64,000 nt of DNA from Streptococcus sp. zg-86 (lineage in GTDB: Bacteria; Bacillota; Bacilli; Lactobacillales; Streptococcaceae), in NCBI RefSeq assembly GCF_017639855.1, contig NZ_CP072115.1, positions 744,001-808,000 on the forward strand, written 5' to 3'. Below, one piece after another: positions 1 through 6,493 of the stretch; the stretch's first letter is position 1, and every line of letters starts with the position of its first letter. A program made the translations under genes and the position numbers. Below the pieces are notes generated by a model. That model made no database searches and was not told where the DNA came from. It saw only the letters and a list, made by a program, of their open reading frames with translations.

Positions 1-1
1 A

Positions 2-475
2 ATCTTCTTTACACGCCATCGCTTCATTGAAATCTGGGATTTTCTGGATGTGGTAGCACCGTCTGTGATGATTGCACAGGCTATTGGTCGCTGGGGAAAT
101 TTTTTCAATCAAGAGGCCTATGGTGCAAGTGTTAGCAATCTTGATTATCTGCCAGAGTTTATTCGTAAGCAAATGTATATTGACGGAAGTTATCGAACGC
201 CAACTTTCTTATATGAATCACTTTGGAATCTGTTTGGTTTCGTTCTAATCTGTGTATTGCGGAGACGAAAAAAACTCCTCAAGCAGGGTGAAATTACCCT
301 ATTTTACCTAGTGTGGTACGGTGTCGGTCGTTTTGTCATTGAAGGGATGAGAACGGACAGTCTAATGTTCCTTGGCTTACGTGTTTCACAGTGGCTTTCT
401 GCCTTATTCGTGCTGTTAGCACTAATCTTATTTTTCTATCGTCGTCGAAAAGACATTCCTTATTATCAGATCTAA
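2..475 (+). CDS. lgt: Prolipoprotein diacylglyceryl transferase, C-terminal part (5' end outside window)
   Basis: Lgt transfers diacylglycerol from phosphatidylglycerol to the lipobox cysteine of prolipoproteins in the cytoplasmic membrane. The frame is open from base 2 through a GTG at 50 to the stop at 475, so the GTG is internal and the gene is cut by the window edge. The visible part carries the family signature around IGRWGNFFNQEAYG, followed by a GRFVIEGMRTDSL segment and a hydrophobic C-terminal helix ending in a basic tail. Sixteen bases separate it from the DUF948 gene, so the two are probably cotranscribed; lgt with DUF948 and YtxH genes is a usual streptococcal order. Lipoprotein substrates for this enzyme occur in the window, for example the thioredoxin-like lipoprotein at 32457. 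Confidence 0.95.
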   Translation: MFFTRHRFIEIWDFLDVVAPSVMIAQAIGRWGNFFNQEAYGASVSNLDYLPEFIRKQMYIDGSYRTPTFLYESLWNLFGFVLICVLRRRKKLLKQGEITLFYLVWYGVGRFVIEGMRTDSLMFLGLRVSQWLSALFVLLALILFFYRRRKDIPYYQI

Positions 476-490
476 GAAAAGGAGATTTCT

Positions 491-898
491 ATGCTGATTG
501 AATTATCTGTTTTTATTATCGCAATTGCCCTTGCAGCTGTTGCAGTATATGTTATCCTCTTGTTGAAAAAAGTATCCAATGTGGTTGATGAAGCTCAACA
601 CACTTTGAATGTGTTAACGAGTGATGTTAATGTAACCCTTTACCAAACCAATGAATTGTTGGCTAAAACAAATGTTCTGGTTGCAGATGTAAACGGAAAA
701 GTTGCTACTTTGGATCCACTCTTTGTAGCAGTTGCTGACTTGTCAGAGTCAGTATCAGACCTCAATACCTCTGCGCGTGGTCTAACAGCAAAAGCCCGCA
801 CCGCAGGCCAACATACGGTAAAGGCAGGAGGAGCCTTAGCAGCAGTTAGTAAATTATCTTCTATTTTAGGGAAGAAAGGAGCAAAACAACATGGTTAA
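491..898 (+). CDS. DUF948-type membrane-anchored protein
   Basis: A 135-residue protein with one N-terminal hydrophobic segment (about residues 3-26) followed by a mostly helical, Thr/Val/Asp-rich soluble part and a basic C-terminus. This is the layout of DUF948 proteins, which are of unknown function and often described as general stress proteins. The ribosome binding site AAAGGAG lies just upstream of the ATG at 491. The 3' end overlaps the next gene by 8 bases, indicating translational coupling with the YtxH-like protein and membership of the lgt operon. No catalytic motif is visible. Confidence 0.8.
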   Translation: MLIELSVFIIAIALAAVAVYVILLLKKVSNVVDEAQHTLNVLTSDVNVTLYQTNELLAKTNVLVADVNGKVATLDPLFVAVADLSESVSDLNTSARGLTAKARTAGQHTVKAGGALAAVSKLSSILGKKGAKQHG

Positions 899-1376
899 AA
901 AATCTAGCATTTTCACAAGTATCCTTTTAGGTGCAGCAGGTGGTGCAGCTGCAGCAGCCTTTCTTGCAACAAAGACAGGTCAAGTAGTTAAGAAAAAAGT
1001 CCTTGATTTCACGAAGGATTACCAGGAGAACCATGAAGAAATCAATGCAGAATGGATTCAAAAAGCCCAAGATTTGGGTCAGCAAGCAGTTGACAAATAC
1101 GAAACAGTCAGAGACCAATTGACTTCAGGTGAGTTAACAGTCGATGACTTAGTTCAGTCTGGAAAAGAAAAAGCGCAATTGGTGAAGGCGCAATCTCTTG
1201 AAAAGTTTGAGCAAATCAAGGAAAAAATTGCAGAACAAAATCTGACAACAGCTGACTTGGTTGAGTCTATTAAAGAAAAGACCCAAACCCTTCCTAGTGC
1301 AGAAGAGCTAGAAGAGGAATTGGCAGTCACAACAGAAGACATTGAGATTGACTTACCAAACCTAGAAGAAGAATAA
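891..1376 (+). CDS. YtxH-domain protein
   Basis: A 161-residue protein that begins with a short glycine/alanine-rich hydrophobic helix (about residues 10-27, with GAAGGAAAAAF), then a long charged helical tail rich in Lys, Glu and Gln, as in YtxH-like membrane-tethered proteins. The acidic C-terminus (EELEEELAVTTEDIEIDL) is unusually negative. It overlaps the DUF948 gene by 8 bases and closes the operon: a clear hairpin with a T-run follows at 1401-1446. The function of the family is not established; a cell-envelope or stress role is commonly supposed from context. Confidence 0.8.
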   Translation: MVKKSSIFTSILLGAAGGAAAAAFLATKTGQVVKKKVLDFTKDYQENHEEINAEWIQKAQDLGQQAVDKYETVRDQLTSGELTVDDLVQSGKEKAQLVKAQSLEKFEQIKEKIAEQNLTTADLVESIKEKTQTLPSAEELEEELAVTTEDIEIDLPNLEEE

Positions 1377-1400
1377 AAAAATCCGCTGATACGGATTTGA

Positions 1401-1446
1401 GATTGAAGAAAAGATTTATTTTGGATCATCTTCTTCAATCTTTTTT
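1401..1446 (+). terminator. Rho-independent terminator of the lgt operon
   Basis: Perfect 10-bp arms GATTGAAGAA (1401-1410) and TTCTTCAATC (1431-1440), followed by six T residues. It lies 24 bases after the YtxH stop codon. Confidence 0.85.
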
Positions 1447-1613
1447 CATTCAATAGAAAAACTCTTAAAAACAGCATGAAAATAAGCTGTTTAAGAGTTA
1501 AATCATTATTTCTCTTTCAATTTGTTGCTATTTAGAGGGTTATATTCCAATTCTTTAATATCTTGATTTTGATAGAGTATGTGGAAAAAATAGGAACGAA
1601 AAGAAACTGATGC

Positions 1614-1660
1614 CAAAAAAACAGAACTAAGATTATTTCCTTATCTTAGTTCTGTTTTTT
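1614..1660. terminator. Bidirectional terminator
   Basis: ACAGAACTAAGAT (from 1621) pairs with ATCTTAGTTCTGT (from 1643). The stem is flanked by A residues on the left and T residues on the right, so it can stop transcripts from both sides. It directly abuts the stop of the minus-strand gene at 1633. Nothing else is recognisable in 1447-1613. Confidence 0.8.
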
Positions 1661-1953
1661 GATGAGTAAAATTTTTTCTTAATGAAGAATTGGACGAGTT
1701 TTAATCCGATTAGTCCTGTTACAATGGCTAATAGAAAGGCCAAAAAAATAGGAACGTGGTTTGAAAGATAGATATAAGCAGCAATTACTGTAATGATACT
1801 AAAAATAGCGATATTTAAAAAGAAGAAAAATTCTTTTAAACGTTCTTTAGCAGGATTTGTTGCTTGATATGCTTGATAAGTGGCCTGTCGTTTCTCTTTC
1901 GGGATTGTCTCGTCATAGTGGTAGGAATCAGGCCGATAGTCTCTAAGTGCCAT
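1633..1953 (-). CDS. Small membrane protein, DUF3270-like
   Basis: A 106-residue protein starting MALRDYRPDSYHYDE. An in-frame start further upstream (2064) is possible, but the ATG at 1953 has a good GGAGACG ribosome binding site and an extended -10 just upstream, so I use it. The N-terminal third is hydrophilic with many Tyr/Asp/Gln residues; two hydrophobic segments follow (about residues 50-68 and 73-90), then a basic tail. It resembles the short streptococcal DUF3270 family in size, position next to a U32 gene and N-terminal style, but I recall that family only loosely. Function unknown. It is transcribed divergently from the U32 genes. Confidence 0.7.
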   Translation of the reverse strand: MALRDYRPDSYHYDETIPKEKRQATYQAYQATNPAKERLKEFFFFLNIAIFSIITVIAAYIYLSNHVPIFLAFLLAIVTGLIGLKLVQFFIKKKFYSSKNRTKIRK

Positions 1954-1981
1954 ATCGTCTCCTTTTATGCTTTTATAGCTT

Positions 1982-1990
1982 ATCATAACA
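1982..1990 (-). promoter_or_regulatory. Extended -10 promoter for the minus-strand gene at 1953
   Basis: On the minus strand this reads TGTTATGAT, an extended -10 (TGnTATGAT) about 30 bases upstream of the ATG. No good -35 is visible. Confidence 0.5.
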
Positions 1991-2092
1991 ATGCTAGCTT
2001 TCTGTAACAGTAATATTACATTTTCATTACAAAAAAATGAGAAAAGTCTGAAGATTAAAATCACAGGAAATACTCAACAATCAATTAGTTTG

Positions 2093-2101
2093 TGATATAA
2101 T
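2093..2101 (+). promoter_or_regulatory. Perfect extended -10 immediately upstream of the U32 start codon
   Basis: TGATATAAT matches the extended -10 consensus exactly. Transcription would start near 2108-2109, which coincides with the ATG at 2109, so the first U32 gene is probably expressed from a leaderless mRNA. No consensus -35 is seen at the usual distance. Confidence 0.65.
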
Positions 2102-2108
2102 GAACATT

Positions 2109-3038
2109 ATGGGAAAAATTGTTATTACAGCAACTGCTGAAAGTATTGAACAAGTTAAACAACTATTAGCAGCGGGAGTAGACCGTATTTATGTAGGAGA
2201 AGAAGATCATGCGCTTCGGATTCCGCATTCCTTTACCTATGATGAATTGCGAGAAATTGCTCGCTTGACACATGAAGCTGGTAAGGAATTAACAATTGCA
2301 GCCAATGCCCTCATGCACCAGGATATGATGGATCAAATCAAGCCCTTTATGGAATTGATGAAAGAAATTCAGGTGGACTACCTAGTTGTAGGTGATACGG
2401 GTATCTTTTACATCAATAAACGTGATGGCTACCATTTTAAGCTGATTTACGATACATCTGTTTTTGTCACCTCTAGTCGTCAGATTAACTTCTGGAAAAA
2501 TCATGGGGCAGTAGGTGCGGTACTTGCTAGAGAAATTCCGTCTGAAGAATTATTTGATATTGCTAAAAACCTAGAAATTCCTGCAGAAATCTTGGTGTAT
2601 GGTGCATCGGTGATTCACCATTCTAAGCGAACCCTCTTGCAAAATTATTACAATTTTACAAAGGCAGATGAGACGGATTTGTCACGTCAGCGAGGCCTGT
2701 TTTTAGCAGAACCGAGTAATCCAGATAGCCATTATTCCATTTATGAAGACAAGCATGGTACGCATATTTTTATCAACAATGATATTGACATGATGACGAA
2801 GCTGACGGAACTAGTTGAGCATGATTACCTGCATTGGAAGTTGGATGGAATTTACTGCCCTGGACAAAACTTTGTTGAAATTGCAAAGCTGTTTGTTGAA
2901 GCAAGAAACTTGGCAGAGGCTGGAGAATTGACCTACGATAAGGCATTCTTATTAGATGAACAGGTTCGGAAGTTGCACCCTAAAGAACGAGGATTGGATA
3001 CAGGTTTTTACGAATACGATAGAGATAAGGTAAAATAG
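2109..3038 (+). CDS. U32 family protein, TrhP1/YrrN-like (tRNA hydroxylation)
   Basis: A 309-residue U32 protein. U32 members were first called collagenase-like peptidases, but the bacterial YegQ/YrrN/YrrO group is now tied to prephenate-dependent 5-hydroxylation of tRNA wobble uridine. It starts MGKIVITATAESIEQVKQLL and continues with the TIM-barrel style VGEEDHALRIPHSFTYDEL. It lacks the cysteine-rich U32 signature present in its neighbour, as the smaller partner (YrrN/TrhP1) does. An ATG at 2100 is also in frame, but it overlaps the promoter -10, so I prefer 2109. The gene ends 8 bases before the second U32 gene; the pair forms an operon matching B. subtilis yrrN-yrrO. Confidence 0.85.
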   Translation: MGKIVITATAESIEQVKQLLAAGVDRIYVGEEDHALRIPHSFTYDELREIARLTHEAGKELTIAANALMHQDMMDQIKPFMELMKEIQVDYLVVGDTGIFYINKRDGYHFKLIYDTSVFVTSSRQINFWKNHGAVGAVLAREIPSEELFDIAKNLEIPAEILVYGASVIHHSKRTLLQNYYNFTKADETDLSRQRGLFLAEPSNPDSHYSIYEDKHGTHIFINNDIDMMTKLTELVEHDYLHWKLDGIYCPGQNFVEIAKLFVEARNLAEAGELTYDKAFLLDEQVRKLHPKERGLDTGFYEYDRDKVK

Positions 3039-3046
3039 GAAACGAT

Positions 3047-4336
3047 ATGACACAGAGAAAGCTAAAACGTCCAGAGGTCTTGTCACCTGCTGGAACCTTA
3101 GAAAAATTGAAAGTGGCCGTTGATTACGGAGCAGATGCTGTTTTTGTTGGTGGTCAGGCCTATGGCTTGCGAAGCCGTGCTGGAAATTTCTCCATGGAAG
3201 AAATGAAGGAAGGAATTGACTATGCTCATGCTCGTGGCGCAAAGGTTTATGTAGCAGCAAATATGGTGACACATGAAGGAAATGAAGTAGGAGCTGGAGC
3301 TTGGTTCCGTGAATTGCGGGACTTGGGACTCGATGCAGTCATTGTGTCAGATCCTGCCTTGATTGTCATTTGTGCGACAGAAGCGCCGGGACTTGAGATT
3401 CACCTGTCAACTCAGGCTTCTTCAACAAACTATGAGACCTTTGAATTTTGGAAAGAATTGGGCTTGACACGGGTTGTTTTGGCACGTGAAGTAACCATGG
3501 CAGAATTAGCGGAAATCCGTAAGCGTACTAGTGTTGAGATTGAGGCTTTTGTCCACGGTGCCATGTGTATTTCTTATTCAGGACGTTGCGTTTTATCCAA
3601 TCATATGAGTAATAGGGATGCCAACCGTGGTGGGTGTTCGCAATCCTGCCGTTGGAAATACAATCTCTACGATTTACCATTTGGGGAAGAACGTCGTAGT
3701 ATCAAGGGACAGGTTCCTGAAGAATTCTCCATGTCAGCTGTTGATATGTGCATGATTGACCATATTCCAGATATGATTGAAAACGGAGTGGACAGTCTGA
3801 AAATTGAAGGTCGCATGAAGTCTGTTCACTATGTTTCTACGGTAACCAACTGTTATAAGGCAGCAGTTGATGCTTATTTGGAAAGTCCAGAAAAGTTTGA
3901 AGCCATTAAGCAAGACTTGATTGACGAGATGTGGAAGGTAGCTCAACGGGAGCTAGCAACAGGATTTTACTACAATCCTCCAACAGAAAACGAGCAATTA
4001 TTTGGTGCACGCCGTAAAATTCCTGAATATAAGTTTATCGCAGAAGTTGTAGCTTTTGATAAGGATACGATGACCGCAACCATTCGTCAGCGCAATGTCA
4101 TCAACGAAGGAGATGAGGTTGAGTTTTACGGACCAGGTTTCCGCCATTTTGAAACAACTATTACAGACTTACACGATTCAGACGGTCTTCCCATTGAGCG
4201 TGCTAACCGTCCAATGGAACTCCTGACCATTCGTTTACCGCAAGAAGTCTATCCAGGTGATATGGTACGTGCCTGCAAGTCAGGACTCATCAATCTGTAT
4301 CAGGAAGACGGACAGTCTGTAACGATTAGAGCATAA
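3047..4336 (+). CDS. U32 family protein, TrhP2/YrrO-like, with Cys cluster
   Basis: A 429-residue protein with the full U32 signature EAFVHGAMCISYSGRCVLS near residue 166, followed by RGGCSQSCRW. These four cysteines are typical of the family and probably bind an iron-sulfur cluster. The C-terminal 90 residues form a beta-rich domain (EVEFYGPGFRHFE). With the upstream gene it should act in tRNA hydroxylation (TrhP type); older annotations call it a protease or collagenase (PrtC), which I consider less likely. The 8-base gap to the upstream gene indicates cotranslation. Confidence 0.88.
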   Translation: MTQRKLKRPEVLSPAGTLEKLKVAVDYGADAVFVGGQAYGLRSRAGNFSMEEMKEGIDYAHARGAKVYVAANMVTHEGNEVGAGAWFRELRDLGLDAVIVSDPALIVICATEAPGLEIHLSTQASSTNYETFEFWKELGLTRVVLAREVTMAELAEIRKRTSVEIEAFVHGAMCISYSGRCVLSNHMSNRDANRGGCSQSCRWKYNLYDLPFGEERRSIKGQVPEEFSMSAVDMCMIDHIPDMIENGVDSLKIEGRMKSVHYVSTVTNCYKAAVDAYLESPEKFEAIKQDLIDEMWKVAQRELATGFYYNPPTENEQLFGARRKIPEYKFIAEVVAFDKDTMTATIRQRNVINEGDEVEFYGPGFRHFETTITDLHDSDGLPIERANRPMELLTIRLPQEVYPGDMVRACKSGLINLYQEDGQSVTIRA

Positions 4337-4682
4337 TAGAGATATGAAAAAAACGGGAGTGGGACTCAATCGTTATTTCATAGAAATCGATTATCCTCAC
4401 TCCTTTATTTCTAAGTTCGGGCTAAAATAATCCGCTGGATTATTTCACTCCCCCCGCATGTTGACTAGCTTTCACAATTGAGAATTGTGAAAGGTTGGGA
4501 ATAAGGCTAGCGAAGAAATGTTCGCTAGCCTCTTCTAATAGAATGTTGATACAAACCAGACAGTCCTCGCTTTTGATTTCCAAGCTCAGGTATCAATAGT
4601 CACTCCCCTGACTATTGATATGCGCTAAACTGTTAAATCTACAAAATAACGAGGTCAGGGACTTTTGTCTCGGCCTCGTTTC
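4337..4682. repeat. Intergenic cluster of palindromes and repeat remnants
   Basis: This 346-base stretch contains no convincing gene but five stem-loops in a row. They are 4351-4410 (GGAGTG/CACTCC arms, followed by TTTATTT; probable terminator of the U32 operon), 4469-4493 (CTTTCACAATT with its complement), 4505-4530 (GGCTAGCGAA/TTCGCTAGCC), 4591-4620 (12-bp perfect arms TATCAATAGTCA) and 4648-4681 (next to the stop of the minus-strand gene at 4683). A relative of the first hairpin lies after rexA at 49519. Confidence 0.6.
4351..4410 (+). terminator. Terminator hairpin of the U32 operon (dispersed GGAGTGGGACTCAATCG element)
   Basis: Arms built from CGGGAGTGGGACTCAATCG and CGATTATCCTCACTCC with a short loop, then TTTATTT. 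The same sequence style recurs at 49519-49575 behind rexA, so it is a dispersed element used as a terminator. Confidence 0.65.
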
Positions 4683-4994
4683 TTATGCTTGTTGTGACTT
4701 CCGAACACTATCAGGAACAAGAGAAATTTGTTGAATATCGTCTAGTGAAATGATACTGGTCACATTTTTCTTAAAGTTTTTGACAATCATTCGATTCTTA
4801 TCAGGATCAAATGCTACAATTTCCCCTGTGAAACTTTTATTCGCATAAATGACATGGATAGCTGCTTTTTTATAGAGGGCAAGTTGAATCATATCAAGAT
4901 TGGGCGTATATTCTTCTTTTAGGTCTTGGTAAGGTTGTTGATTGCCCAAAAACACATTGAGGTGATAAAGGAGAAAGGCTAGAAACTTTTTCAT
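4683..4994 (-). CDS. Conserved small protein of unknown function, YolD/Sm-like fold suspected
   Basis: A 103-residue protein starting MKKFLAFLLYHLNVFLG. An upstream ATG at 5021 is in frame, but the one at 4994 has GGAG nine bases upstream. The C-terminal half (IHVIYANKSFTGEIVAFDPD, then MIVKNFKKNVTSIISLDDI) has the alternating beta pattern of small SH3/Sm-like barrels and is reminiscent of YolD proteins; this is a pattern impression, not a proven homology. An imperfect hairpin at 4648-4681 lies directly behind it as terminator. It stands alone and diverges from the PC4-like gene at 5086. Confidence 0.6.
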   Translation of the reverse strand: MKKFLAFLLYHLNVFLGNQQPYQDLKEEYTPNLDMIQLALYKKAAIHVIYANKSFTGEIVAFDPDKNRMIVKNFKKNVTSIISLDDIQQISLVPDSVRKSQQA

Positions 4995-5085
4995 GGTAAA
5001 ATACTCCAAAGATTGATACAATTATCATATCGGAAATTGATAAAAAAGACAAGCGTTTGCGAATAGATTATAAGAGGAGGAAGAT

Positions 5086-5298
5086 ATGGCAGAATTTACA
5101 TTTGAAATTGAGGAAAAGTTACTCGTTTTATCAGAGAATGAGAAGGGTTGGACCAAGGAAGTAAACCGTGTGAGCTTTAATGGTGCACCTGCTAAGTACG
5201 ACATCCGTACGTGGAGTCCAGACCATAGCAAGATGGGGAAAGGTATCACACTTTCTAACGAAGAATTTCAAGTCTTGGTTGATGCTTTTCGAAATTAG
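5086..5298 (+). CDS. YdbC-like protein, PC4 (p15) ssDNA-binding family
   Basis: A 70-residue protein (MAEFTFEIEEKLLVLSENEK) with the PC4-like pattern: N-terminal beta strands, KEVNRVSFNGAPAKYDIRTW, MGKGITLSNEEFQVLVDAF. The last part is the conserved helix of YdbC proteins of lactococci and streptococci, which are structurally related to the eukaryotic coactivator PC4 and bind single-stranded nucleic acid. A strong AGAGGAGGAAG ribosome binding site precedes the ATG. It is probably monocistronic; a weak hairpin (5308-5331) follows. The biological role in bacteria is not settled. Confidence 0.82.
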   Translation: MAEFTFEIEEKLLVLSENEKGWTKEVNRVSFNGAPAKYDIRTWSPDHSKMGKGITLSNEEFQVLVDAFRN

Positions 5299-5366
5299 TC
5301 TAGAATCAAGGGTTGCCATTGCTTCCCTTTATTTTATAGTGAATTGAATAAAGGTTAGGACATCGT

Positions 5367-5474
5367 TATACTCTATAAAAATCAACATCTGACTAGGCAA
5401 CGAAATTGTAGCTAGAACTGAAGTTCAGCAAGGTGAGCGAATAAATATCAGACCTTCATTTTTGATGAGTATAA
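5367..5474. repeat. MITE-like intergenic repeat, copy A (overlaps the bioY 3' end)
   Basis: The element starts TTATACTCTATAAAAATCA and ends with the near-complement TCATTTTTGATGAGTATAA, so it has terminal inverted repeats. The interior (CTGACTAGGCAACGAAAT, GTAGCTAGAACTGAAGTTCA) recurs in the opposite orientation at 49602-49708. No coding capacity. Confidence 0.75.
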
Positions 5475-5987
5475 GATACGACTGAGAGGACGATGAACCA
5501 TTGTAATGATGAGGATTTTGAACAAATCAGGAATCAGAAAGGGCAGAACCGTTATAGCAAGTGTTTTTTCAAGGCTACTATAAGTGATAAGGGAAAAAAC
5601 AAGGCTGCCAGATAGGAAACAGAGAGCATCGCCTGCGAGATTGGCAAAAAAGATGTGTATCCTAGAAGACTGGGCGGAGGTGAAAAGAGCCGTTACACCA
5701 GCATACAGCAAAAATCCCCAGAGGAAGCCAGCAGTCGGTCCGAAAAGACTTGCTATTCCGCCTGAAAAGCCTGCAAAGACAGGTAGACCGATAGCCCCCA
5801 GCAAGAGATAGAGGAGAAGGCTAGTAATGGCTGCTTTTGGGGAATAGAGACTGGCGATTAGCCCTATGGCAAGTGTTTGTAGGGTAAAGGGGACAGGACC
5901 GATTGGAATGATAATTTGTGATAAGACAGCAATGAGTCCTGCCCCAATGGCAGAATAGATGAGTGATTTGGTGTGTGAATTAGCCAT
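5448..5987 (-). CDS. bioY: BioY family biotin ECF transporter S component
   Basis: BioY is the membrane substrate-binding subunit that captures biotin and works with the shared ECF energizing module (EcfA1, EcfA2, EcfT), which is not in this window. The 179-residue sequence has about six hydrophobic segments and the BioY features IGPVPFTLQTLAIGL and a Gly-rich PVFAGFSGGIASLFGPTAGFL. GGATAACA precedes the ATG at 5987. The last residues (about ILYSSKMKV) and the stop codon are supplied by the repeat element at 5367-5474, so the C-terminus has been rewritten by that insertion; the transmembrane core looks intact. It stands alone without biotin biosynthesis genes, consistent with salvage. Confidence 0.92.
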   Translation of the reverse strand: MANSHTKSLIYSAIGAGLIAVLSQIIIPIGPVPFTLQTLAIGLIASLYSPKAAITSLLLYLLLGAIGLPVFAGFSGGIASLFGPTAGFLWGFLLYAGVTALFTSAQSSRIHIFFANLAGDALCFLSGSLVFSLITYSSLEKTLAITVLPFLIPDLFKILIITMVHRPLSRILYSSKMKV

Positions 5988-6140
5988 ATTGTTATCCTTT
6001 TTAATTTAATAGGGTAACGAAATTATAAAAGGATTGACAGGAAAAGTCAATCCTTTTTGCATCGGCTGTCACACCCTTGTATTGGTTACACTCGTCAAAA
6101 ATGAAGGTTGATATCGTTAACTCACCTTGCTTCAACAGTC

Positions 6141-6380
6141 CAGTGGACTGTTGAAGGTTGGAAATAGGGATTATGTCATAAACCTCAGCTAGCATTAGTC
6201 CGGTGGACTGTTGAAGGTTGGAAATAGGGATTATGTCATAAACCTCAGCTAGCATTAGTCTGGTGGACTGTTGAAGGTTGGAAATAGGGATTATGTCATA
6301 ATCCTCAGCTAGCATTAGTCCGGTGGACTGTTGAAGGTTGGAAATAGGGATTATGAAATAATCCTCAGCTAACCTCCGTT
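6141..6380. repeat. 60-bp tandem repeat, four copies
   Basis: Exactly 60-base period. Each unit contains GGTGGACTGTTGAAGGTTGG, AAATAGGGATTATG and CTCAGCTAGCATTAGTC; units 2 and 3 are nearly identical and the last one decays at its end. Because 60 is divisible by three, the minus strand has a spurious 20-residue-repeat open frame (6001-6315) without a ribosome binding site. Confidence 0.9.
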
Positions 6381-6420
6381 ATCCCTGCGGTTTTTAGGAC
6401 ACAAGCTACGCTAGTTTTAT

Positions 6421-6459
6421 CTATCACCGTCCACAATTCTCGATTGTGGACGGTGATAG
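6421..6459. terminator. Long perfect palindrome behind gor
   Basis: CTATCACCGTCCACAAT (6421-6437) pairs perfectly with ATTGTGGACGGTGATAG (6443-6459) around a 5-base loop. It lies 34 bases beyond the gor stop. No T-run follows on the minus strand, so it may be a transcript-end stabiliser rather than a classic terminator. Confidence 0.5.
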
Positions 6460-6493
6460 ATGTTGATTTTATAGAGTATTCTTCTCCAAGCGA

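Larger units (their letters stand above)
6086..6480. repeat. Expanded MITE-like repeat, copy C, with internal tandem repeats
   Basis: The left end TTACACTCGTCAAAAAT and the right end TGATTTTATAGAGTATT correspond to the termini of copies A and B. Instead of the usual ~70-bp centre, the interior holds the 60-bp tandem array (6141-6380) and a long palindrome (6421-6459). It lies between bioY and gor and carries no convincing gene. Confidence 0.6.

Noticed and set aside
1154..1477. Minus-strand frame overlapping the YtxH gene and terminator
   Set aside because: It runs antisense to a well-supported gene and through a terminator, is Ser-rich from reversed Glu/Ala codons, and lacks a ribosome binding site.
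6001..6315. Minus-strand gene with 20-residue repeats (LMLAEVYDIIPISNLQQSTG-type)
   Set aside because: It is the translation of the 60-bp tandem repeat, with no ribosome binding site and no non-repeat domain.
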